Assembly (NCBI RefSeq): GCF_042427585.1
Contig: NZ_JBHMFC010000105.1
Location: 1-64,000, forward strand
Length of the DNA: 64,000 bases
Source of the DNA: Pseudalgibacter ostreae
GTDB lineage: Bacteria > Bacteroidota > Bacteroidia > Flavobacteriales > Flavobacteriaceae
Direction of reading: 5' to 3'
A model generated the notes under the pieces. That model was given only the letters and a program-made list of their open reading frames with translations. It had not been told where the DNA came from and ran no database searches. Below are positions 36,784-43,995 of this stretch, in pieces. Both the position numbers and the translations under genes were made by a program. Position 1 is the stretch's first letter, and every line of letters begins with the position of its first letter.

Positions 36784-37296
36784 TTATTTGAATCGGATAT
36801 TATAAGTAACACCTACACCAACAGCTTGTAGGTCTAAATCATTTTCTGCCCATGTATTTTGATAAAAGGCATACAGGTTCCAATCCCTATTGTGATATCC
36901 AATTTGTGGATTAACATATAATCCACCATCATTATTTTCAACATTCGTTAAAAAACCATAGCCTAAGTCTGTTCCCAAAAATAAACCACTCGGTTTAAAG
37001 TAATAGCGAAAAAATCCTGCTACGGGAACAAGCCCAAAATCTTCAAAATCACTTTTCCCAAAATAATGACTGTACCCAGAAGCGACACCAATGGCTACAT
37101 TAGGATTGAACAAATATTGCCCCCTAAGATCCAAGCCCAAGTTGAATGATGAAACATCACTAGCATCCCCTACTGGAACACCTGCAGTTACGCCTGCTTT
37201 TAGCCACGAATTATTGGGTGTGATATCCACATTGGTTTTTTGTGCAAAAATTGGGCTTAACCCTAGTAGTCCGACAATAAAAAATAATTTTTTCAT
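36784..37296 (-). CDS. Small outer-membrane beta-barrel protein
   Basis: A 170-residue exported protein. The signal peptide MKKLFFIVGLLGLSPIFA ends before Gln at about residue 19-20. Alternating hydrophobic/aromatic strands (YLFNPNVAIGVASGYSHYF, FYQNTWAENDLDL, VGVGVTYNIRFK) and a terminal Phe-Lys suggest an eight-stranded OmpX/OmpW-like barrel. The reading frame is open 43 codons further upstream to 37425, but the signal peptide fixes the start at 37296. Function unknown. Confidence 0.85.
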   Translation of the reverse strand: MKKLFFIVGLLGLSPIFAQKTNVDITPNNSWLKAGVTAGVPVGDASDVSSFNLGLDLRGQYLFNPNVAIGVASGYSHYFGKSDFEDFGLVPVAGFFRYYFKPSGLFLGTDLGYGFLTNVENNDGGLYVNPQIGYHNRDWNLYAFYQNTWAENDLDLQAVGVGVTYNIRFK

Positions 37297-37518
37297 AATG
37301 TTTTCTTTTATATTACACTGCAAATATCTACAATGTATATTTAGAAAAATTACAAGATTATCACAAAGATTTATACAATTAAAAACAAATACCATCTTTA
37401 AAAAACACAACCACCTGATTAACAAACAAAAACCAGTTTAATAGTATTAACTGGCTTCTCTGATTAAAATATATTTTGTGCGGGTTTAAAAAACGATGGG
37501 GTCTTTTATACTATCAGA

Positions 37519-38472
37519 TCACTCCACATTTTCAATACTCCTATAAGCTTCTATTACTTTTTTAACGAGTTTATGGCGTATAACATCTTTATCATCTAAA
37601 AAAATCATTCCAACACCTTCCACATTTTTTAAAATCAATAAAGCCTCCTTTAATCCAGATATTGTTCTACGAGGTAAATCTATCTGGCCTGGGTCTCCAG
37701 TTAATAAAAATTTAGCATTTTTGCCCATACGTGTTAGAAACATTTTCATTTGGGCATGCGTGGTGTTTTGGCCTTCATCCAAAATCACAAAGGCATGATC
37801 TAACGTTCGGCCACGCATAAAAGCCAAAGGTGCAATTTGAATGGTTCCATTTTCAATGTAATGGGCTAACTTTTCTGGCGCAATCATATCTCGCAAGGCA
37901 TCATATAGAGGCTGCATATAGGGGTCTAGTTTTTCTTTCAAATCTCCAGGAAGAAACCCTAGATTTTCACCCGCTTCCACCGCAGGGCGAGTTAAAATAA
38001 TACGTTTAACCTCTTTATTTTTTAGGGCTTGTACTGCTAAAGCAACGCCTGTATAGGTTTTTCCCGTTCCTGCTGGGCCTATGGCAAAAACCATATCGTT
38101 TTTGCGCATACTTTCTACTAATTTTCTTTGGTTTGCGGTTTGCGCTTTGATAAGTTTACCACCAACACCGTGTACAATAACCTCGTTGCTTTTCTCTGAT
38201 GTTATATACTCCTCACTGCTTTGGCTAGTTAACACGCGCTCTATAGCGTTTTCATCTAATTTATTATATTTTACAGTATGTTTAAGTAGCATAGCTATTC
38301 TGCGGTCAAATTCTTCTAGTAATTCTTCATCCCCAAAAGCTTTTATTTTATTGCCCCTTGCCACAATTTTTAGTTTTGGAAAGTATTTTTTTAAAAGTTC
38401 GATATTGGCATTCTGAGGGCCAAAAAACTCTTTAGGGCTAATGTCTTCTAATTCAATAATTATTTCGTTCAA
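37519..38472 (-). CDS. PhoH-family ATPase
   Basis: A 317-residue cytosolic ATPase of the PhoH/YbeZ type. Walker A GPAGTGKTY is at about residues 133-141, Walker B ILDEGQNTT at about 231-239, and the family motif TRPAVEAGENLGFLPGDLKEKLDPY at about 161-185. The N-terminal 110 residues form the typical KH-like extension. YbeZ works with the endoribonuclease YbeY in ribosome maturation. No ybeY lies adjacent here. Confidence 0.92.
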   Translation of the reverse strand: MNEIIIELEDISPKEFFGPQNANIELLKKYFPKLKIVARGNKIKAFGDEELLEEFDRRIAMLLKHTVKYNKLDENAIERVLTSQSSEEYITSEKSNEVIVHGVGGKLIKAQTANQRKLVESMRKNDMVFAIGPAGTGKTYTGVALAVQALKNKEVKRIILTRPAVEAGENLGFLPGDLKEKLDPYMQPLYDALRDMIAPEKLAHYIENGTIQIAPLAFMRGRTLDHAFVILDEGQNTTHAQMKMFLTRMGKNAKFLLTGDPGQIDLPRRTISGLKEALLILKNVEGVGMIFLDDKDVIRHKLVKKVIEAYRSIENVE

Positions 38473-38636
38473 ACGCTTATATTTAGTTTTAAATAATATT
38501 CTGAGAGAGTAAAAAAATACACAGACTCAGTTAAAATGATTTATTTGTTTTATAACGTATTTATTTTTATAATAGATAAGAAGTCATAACCCATATTTTT
38601 CATTTAAAACATAAAACCGAAAACGAAAAATTTATG

Positions 38637-38644
38637 TAGGTTTG
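38637..38644 (+). promoter_or_regulatory. -7 promoter element of the DUF62 gene
   Basis: TAGGTTTG matches TAnnTTTG, 73-80 bp before the start codon of the plus-strand gene. No TTG at -33. Confidence 0.35.
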
Positions 38645-38716
38645 TGAATCTTTTTAAAACTCAAAATTAAACAAATTTGAGTGACTTAACATTAAAACAT
38701 ATCAACATTTTTAACG

Positions 38717-39589
38717 ATGCCAATTATTACATTAACAACAGATTTTGGAGAAAAAGACCACTTTACTGGAGCTATTAAAGGGGCTATTTACAATGAACTA
38801 TCTGATGTTAATATTGTTGATATCTCTCATGCAGTATCTCCTTTTAATATTTTAGAAGCGGCTTATATTATCCAAAACGCGTATCATAGCTTTCCTAAAG
38901 GCACCATTCATGTTATTGGAATAGATTCTGAATTAAATATCGAAAACAAACATATTGCCTTAAAGCTAGACGATCATTATTTTGTTTGTGCCAATAATGG
39001 CATCATGAGTATGATTTGTGCTGAAATTGCTCCAGAGAAAATTGTAGAAATTAATATTCACGATAAAATTCATACCAGTTTTCCTGTACTAGATGTTTTT
39101 GTTAAGGTTGCCTGCCATATCGCCCGTGGTGGCACCTTGGATGTTGTTGGAAAAAGCATAACCCATATAAAGCCTATTAGAAACATAAAACCTTATGTAA
39201 ACGATGATAAGTCTCAAATAGTAGGCACGGTTATTTATATTGATAACTATGGCAACGTAATTACCAATATTAAACGTTCTTTTTTTGAAACCATTCAAAA
39301 GGGACGTGCTTTTGAAATTTGTGCACGACAACATAAATTTAAAATTATATACAACCGATACAGCGATATTGTTAATTTTGATACGCCCGAAGATAAGCGC
39401 CATGTTGAAGGAAAAGGCTTAGTTGTATTTAACTCAGGAGGTTACCTAGAAATTGCCGTTTATAAAAGCAATAGTGCCACCGTAGGTAGTGCCTCTACAC
39501 TTATGGGATTGGATATGATGGATTCTGTAAGCGTGAATTTTATTAACACGCAAGCACCTCTTAAAGAAATTGAAGGGGATATTTACTAA
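38717..39589 (+). CDS. DUF62 / SAM hydroxide adenosyltransferase-like protein
   Basis: A 290-residue protein of the family that includes fluorinase, chlorinase and SAM hydroxide adenosyltransferase (SAM to adenosine plus methionine). The N-terminus ITLTTDFGEKDHFTGAIKG and the two-domain layout are diagnostic, and NNGIMSMI (93-100) matches the substrate loop. Of the Asp-Arg-His water-activating triad known from archaeal members, Asp70 is kept, but the Arg position reads NIENKH (74-79) and the FHGRD motif reads SFPVLD (121-126), so Arg and His are missing. Activity may therefore differ. The gene precedes gldF by 131 bp on the same strand. Confidence 0.85.
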   Translation: MPIITLTTDFGEKDHFTGAIKGAIYNELSDVNIVDISHAVSPFNILEAAYIIQNAYHSFPKGTIHVIGIDSELNIENKHIALKLDDHYFVCANNGIMSMICAEIAPEKIVEINIHDKIHTSFPVLDVFVKVACHIARGGTLDVVGKSITHIKPIRNIKPYVNDDKSQIVGTVIYIDNYGNVITNIKRSFFETIQKGRAFEICARQHKFKIIYNRYSDIVNFDTPEDKRHVEGKGLVVFNSGGYLEIAVYKSNSATVGSASTLMGLDMMDSVSVNFINTQAPLKEIEGDIY

Positions 39590-39720
39590 AATAAAATGCT
39601 ATGTTTGTAGGTGTTTTCAAAATGAGCGTATTTTACTTTCACATGAATAATGCCTAAATTATATTATAATTTACGATTTTTGAATTAAATAAAAAAAGTC
39701 CTAACGCACAACTAAACTAG

Positions 39721-40440
39721 ATGTTAGCAATTTTAAAAAAAGAAATCAATACATTTTTCGCATCGCCAATAGGCTATTTGGTCATTGCTATATTTTTAAT
39801 TTTAAACGGCATTTTTTTATGGTTGTTTAAAGGCGAATTTAATATTCTTGATTACGGGTTTGCAGACCTATCACCGTTCTTTCTATTGGCGCCGTGGATT
39901 TTAATATTTTTGATTCCTGCTATTACCATGCGTAGTTTTGCTGATGAGAAAAAACAAGGCACATTAGAATTGCTTCTCACTAAACCCATATCAAGCTTAA
40001 GCATTGTTTTAGGAAAGTATTTTGGCGCGCTTATATTAATTATAATTGCACTTTTACCCACATTGCTGTATGTATATACCGTTTATAAACTGGGTAGCCC
40101 TGTAGGTAATTTAGATATGGGTAGCACCATTGGATCCTATATTGGATTGTTATTCCTAGTAGGGTCATATACCGCTATAGGTGTTTTTACCTCCTCCATA
40201 ACAGACAATCAAATTGTAGCCTTTATAGCAGCTGTGTTTATTTGTCTAGTATTTTATATTGGCTTTGAAGGTCTTGCAGATTTCACCTCAAATTATGCCA
40301 TCGCACAGTTGGGCATGAGCACACATTTTAAAAGCATGAGTAGGGGCGTTTTAGATACCCGAGACATTTTATATTTTTTAAGTGTTTCACTATTGTTTTT
40401 AATTCTTACTAAAGTAAACTTAAACAAGGAACAAAAATGA
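39721..40440 (+). CDS. gldF: Gliding motility ABC transporter permease GldF
   Basis: A 239-residue inner-membrane permease with six transmembrane helices. The segments MLAILKKEINTFFASPIGYLV and ADEKKQGTLELLLTKPIS are characteristic of GldF and ABC-2-type permeases. With GldG and the ATPase GldA (not in the window) it forms the transporter needed for gliding of flavobacteria. The stop codon overlaps the next start (ATGA), which indicates translational coupling. Confidence 0.92.
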   Translation: MLAILKKEINTFFASPIGYLVIAIFLILNGIFLWLFKGEFNILDYGFADLSPFFLLAPWILIFLIPAITMRSFADEKKQGTLELLLTKPISSLSIVLGKYFGALILIIIALLPTLLYVYTVYKLGSPVGNLDMGSTIGSYIGLLFLVGSYTAIGVFTSSITDNQIVAFIAAVFICLVFYIGFEGLADFTSNYAIAQLGMSTHFKSMSRGVLDTRDILYFLSVSLLFLILTKVNLNKEQK

Positions 40441-40922
40441 TTTTCAATCTTTCATTTATTCTTTTAATGGGTGTTATATTTATCCTAGTTTGGTTATTTA
40501 TAAACACGATAGACAAACGCAAATGGCTTAGCTTTTTAATCAGCTTGGGCTTAGCACCACTTGTCTATTTTTACTTGTTTTATCCTATGTTAAATATTTT
40601 TAGCAGCTTTTATCATCAAAAACATTTTAATGTAGAAAGGTGGAAAGATAAACCTAGTTTGCGCTACGAAATGACCGATGAAATTATAAATAAAAATATA
40701 CTGATTGGGAAAACAAAATTAGAAATAGAAGCTATTTTAGGAAAAAGCGAATGGAACAGTTGGGACGAGACACTAAAAGCCCATTCACCCGACATTTGGC
40801 ACTACAATTTAGGGTTTAAACCTGGTGCTTTTAATAAGCAGCAAGAAACTATGGAAATACTCTTTAGTAAAGATTCTCTTAAAACAGTTAGGCAATATCA
40901 AACAGAACACACTTTTGAATAA
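40437..40922 (+). CDS. Small membrane protein inserted between gldF and gldG
   Basis: A 161-residue protein with two N-terminal transmembrane helices (about 4-20 and 30-52) and a soluble C-terminal domain (about 70-160). The domain contains NILIGKTKLEIEAILGKSEW, a pattern seen in SmpA/OmlA (BamE)-like proteins, then WDETLKAHSPDIWHYNLGFKPG. It overlaps gldF by 4 bp (ATGA) and the likely gldG start by 8 bp, so the three genes are translationally coupled. In the Flavobacterium johnsoniae arrangement I know, gldF and gldG adjoin directly, so this gene is an extra member. Function unknown; assembly or regulation of the Gld transporter is a guess. Confidence 0.8.
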   Translation: MIFNLSFILLMGVIFILVWLFINTIDKRKWLSFLISLGLAPLVYFYLFYPMLNIFSSFYHQKHFNVERWKDKPSLRYEMTDEIINKNILIGKTKLEIEAILGKSEWNSWDETLKAHSPDIWHYNLGFKPGAFNKQQETMEILFSKDSLKTVRQYQTEHTFE

Positions 40923-42576
40923 ACAAGTTACGTACATCGCGGCTCTTTTAATCGTTTTAATAACGGTTAACCTTCTAAGCAACAGTTTTTATAAACGTTT
41001 TGACTTAACTCATGACAAACGATACACTTTAAGCGAGGCTTCTATAGCTATTATACAAGAAGTAGATGCTCCTATCATTATAGATGTTTTTTTGAGCGGA
41101 GAAGACTTTCCTTCGGAATTTAGACGCCTACAAACAGAGACCAGACAATTACTTGACGAGTTTTCTGCAAAAAACAGCAACATTGTATTTCAATTTATAA
41201 ACCCTCTGGAAGATGATGCTACTCGAGAACGTAATATAGAACAATTAAACCAACGAGGCTTGCAGCCTATGCGGTTGAGCGTTCAGGAAAATGGAAAATC
41301 TACCGAAGAAGTCATTTTCCCATGGGCATTAGCGAGTTATAATGATGCTACAGTTATTATTCCTCTTATAAAAAACAAAATCGGTGCTTCACAACAAGAG
41401 TTAGTAACTAATTCTGTACAACATTTAGAGTACGCCTTTGCTGACGGTTTTAGTAAGCTTACTAAACCCAAACGGAGAAAAATTGCCATTCTAAAAGGAA
41501 ATAACCAATGGGAAGACCCCTATATTTTTGATTTTGTAAAAACCTTGGGTGCGTACTATTTTATTGCCCCCTTTACTTTAGACAGTGTTGCCATTGCACC
41601 CCACAAAACATTAGAGGCGTTAAAAAATTTCGACTTGATTATTTCGGCAAAGCCAACACATCCTTTTTCAGAAGAAGAAAAACTGGTTTTAGATCAATTT
41701 ACCATGAATGGCGGAAAAAGTCTATGGCTTATAGATGCCGTATCTATGGAAAAAGACAGTTTGTACCGAACAGGAAGTAGTTTAGCATTTCCAAGAGATT
41801 TAAACCTTACAGACTTCTTTTTTAAATATGGTGTTAGAATAAACCCTGTTTTATTAAGCACCCCCTACTCTGCCCCGATAACCTTGGCCTTGGGCGAAGG
41901 TAGCGCATCACAATTCCAGCATCTAAAATGGCCGTATTCGCCTCTGGTCTCATCAGAAAACAAACATCCTATTGTAAATAATCTAAATTTAGTAAAGTTC
42001 GATTTCGCCAATCAAATAGACACTTTAAAAAACACAGTTAACAAAACGATTTTATTACAAAGTGCAGCTTTAAGCAAAATAGAAGGCACTCCTAAAGACA
42101 TAAGCTTGGATATTGTTACCCAGGACCTAGACGCTTCACTTTTTAATAAAGGCCCTCAAACCTTAGCCGTATTATTAGAAGGCCAGTTTACATCTGTTTA
42201 TAAGAATAAGATAAAGCCTTTTAACCTTTCCAATGTAGCCGATATTAGCTCCGCTACTAAAATGATTGTTATAGCCGATGGCGATATTATAAAAAATGAT
42301 GTAATACGACAGAAGCCCCAAGAACTCGGTTTCGATAAATGGACTGGCAAAACCTATGGTAATAAAGAATTTTTGCTTAATGCCGTCAATTACTTATTGG
42401 ATGATAATGGACTTATAAACATTCGCTCTAAAGAAATAAGCGTTGCTTTTTTAAACCACGAAAAAATTACAGCACAAAAAACCACGTGGCAATTCGTTAA
42501 TATGTTGCTGCCATTGGTTTTGTTAGGTATTTTTGGCTTTATATTTAACTACCTAAGAAAGAAAAGGTTTTCCTGA
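40915..42576 (+). CDS. gldG: Gliding motility ABC transporter substrate-binding protein GldG
   Basis: A 553-residue inner-membrane protein: one N-terminal helix (YIAALLIVLITVNLL), a long periplasmic domain (DLTHDKRYTLSEASIAII..., with PIIIDVFLSGEDFP), and a C-terminal helix (about residues 525-545). This is the typical GldG layout. The frame is open up to 40825, but the TTG at 40915 (NKQVTYIAALL) gives the right N-terminus and an 8-bp overlap with the preceding gene. It works with GldF and GldA in gliding motility. Confidence 0.9.
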   Translation: MNKQVTYIAALLIVLITVNLLSNSFYKRFDLTHDKRYTLSEASIAIIQEVDAPIIIDVFLSGEDFPSEFRRLQTETRQLLDEFSAKNSNIVFQFINPLEDDATRERNIEQLNQRGLQPMRLSVQENGKSTEEVIFPWALASYNDATVIIPLIKNKIGASQQELVTNSVQHLEYAFADGFSKLTKPKRRKIAILKGNNQWEDPYIFDFVKTLGAYYFIAPFTLDSVAIAPHKTLEALKNFDLIISAKPTHPFSEEEKLVLDQFTMNGGKSLWLIDAVSMEKDSLYRTGSSLAFPRDLNLTDFFFKYGVRINPVLLSTPYSAPITLALGEGSASQFQHLKWPYSPLVSSENKHPIVNNLNLVKFDFANQIDTLKNTVNKTILLQSAALSKIEGTPKDISLDIVTQDLDASLFNKGPQTLAVLLEGQFTSVYKNKIKPFNLSNVADISSATKMIVIADGDIIKNDVIRQKPQELGFDKWTGKTYGNKEFLLNAVNYLLDDNGLINIRSKEISVAFLNHEKITAQKTTWQFVNMLLPLVLLGIFGFIFNYLRKKRFS

Positions 42577-42618
42577 TGAATGTTAATAAGTTTGTTTCTT
42601 ATTTTAGCCTCTATCCAA

Positions 42619-42626
42619 TATATTTG
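42619..42626 (+). promoter_or_regulatory. -7 promoter element of dnaN
   Basis: TATATTTG matches TAnnTTTG, 41-48 bp before the dnaN start. A TTG lies 24 bp upstream (42592-42594), slightly outside the usual spacing. Confidence 0.45.
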
Positions 42627-42666
42627 TAATAGTATTTTTTTTTTAATTAAACTCTTTACATCATAG

Positions 42667-43785
42667 ATGAAATTCATAGTTTCAAGTACCTATTTATTAA
42701 AGCAATTACAGGTTTTAGGAGGCGTTATTAACAGTTCAAATACCTTACCTATTTTAGATAATTTTTTATTTGAATTGGACCACTCACAATTAACGGTTTC
42801 TGCAAGTGATCTGGAAACCACTATGGCGTCCAAATTAGAGGTAGAAAGTGATAGTGCAGGTAGCGTTGCTATTCCTGCACGTTTATTGTTAGACACTTTA
42901 AAGACGTTTCCAGAGCAGCCCTTAACCTTTGTAGTGGAAAACAACAATACGGTCGAGATTAGCTCAAACCACGGTAAATATGCTTTAGCTTACGCCGACG
43001 GTAACGAATTCCCTAAAGCGGTAGAACTTGAAGACCCTAGCAAAACAGTAGTGACGGGCCACGTGCTTTCTACGGCCATTAGCAAAACTATTTTTGCTGC
43101 GGGTAACGACGACTTACGTCCTGTAATGAGTGGTGTGTTTTTTCAGTTCTCTACAGAAGGGCTTACTTTTGTAGCTACAGATGCACACAAATTAGTAAAG
43201 TATACTAGAGAAGATATTAAAGCAAGCCAAGTGGCAGAATTTATCATGCCCAAAAAACCTTTAAACCTTTTAAAGAGTATTTTGGCAGCTAGCGAAGATG
43301 ATGTTACTATTGAATATAACGATTCTAACGCTAAATTTACGTTTGAAAACTCTGAATTGATTTGCCGTTTGATAGATGGAAAATACCCTAATTACGAAGC
43401 GGTTATTCCAAAGGAAAACCCAAATAAATTGACGATTGCCAGAAATCAATTCTTAAACTCTGTTCGTCGTGTCAGTATATTTTCAAACAAGACCACACAT
43501 CAAATCCGACTGAAAATTGCTGGTGCAGAACTTAACATTTCAGCAGAAGATATAGATTATAGCAACAAAGCAGAAGAACGTTTAACCTGCGATTACCAAG
43601 GCGATGATATGCAAATTGGTTTCAATTCGCGATTCTTAACCGAAATGCTTAATAATTTAAGTGCAGATGAAGTGCAATTGGAAATGAGCATGCCAAACAG
43701 AGCTGGAATTTTAACACCTATTGACGGTCTAGATGAAGGCGAACGTATTACCATGCTGGTAATGCCTGTGATGTTAAATTCATAA
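42667..43785 (+). CDS. dnaN: DNA polymerase III beta subunit (sliding clamp)
   Basis: A 372-residue ring-forming clamp that tethers Pol III and many repair enzymes to DNA. Three repeated clamp folds are visible; motifs include NTLPILDNFLFE (about 25-36), ATDAHKLVKYT (about 172-182) and the C-terminal ITMLVMPVMLNS (the conserved MPM). It lies downstream of gldG, 90 bp away, with its own -7 element and a strong terminator. The origin of replication and dnaA are not in the window, as expected for Bacteroidota where dnaN is not always linked to them. Confidence 0.97.
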   Translation: MKFIVSSTYLLKQLQVLGGVINSSNTLPILDNFLFELDHSQLTVSASDLETTMASKLEVESDSAGSVAIPARLLLDTLKTFPEQPLTFVVENNNTVEISSNHGKYALAYADGNEFPKAVELEDPSKTVVTGHVLSTAISKTIFAAGNDDLRPVMSGVFFQFSTEGLTFVATDAHKLVKYTREDIKASQVAEFIMPKKPLNLLKSILAASEDDVTIEYNDSNAKFTFENSELICRLIDGKYPNYEAVIPKENPNKLTIARNQFLNSVRRVSIFSNKTTHQIRLKIAGAELNISAEDIDYSNKAEERLTCDYQGDDMQIGFNSRFLTEMLNNLSADEVQLEMSMPNRAGILTPIDGLDEGERITMLVMPVMLNS

Positions 43786-43830
43786 CACCTGTTTTAGTAT
43801 AGAATTTCAATTAAATTTTCCTATAAATAA

Positions 43831-43868
43831 ATAACAAAACGCTCATTAAAAAATGAGCGTTTTGTTAT
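43831..43868 (+). terminator. Terminator after dnaN
   Basis: Perfect 17-bp arms (43831-43847 with 43852-43868) around an AAAA loop, centred on CGCTCATT/AATGAGCG, ending in a T-rich tract. It may also stop the minus-strand TonB receptor transcript. Confidence 0.85.
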
Positions 43869-43995
43869 TACATCATGTTTTTAGCTATAAAATAATAGTG
43901 TTGTTTTTTAAATTTCATTAAAAACGTTTCATCTTTTTCTTACATGATTTAAATAAATGCATATCCAACTCAACACATCTAAGCCCTAAAAAAAT

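Noticed and set aside
38473..38716. Searched for a SAM-responsive riboswitch before the DUF62 gene
   Set aside because: No conserved SAM-aptamer elements were recognised in the leader.
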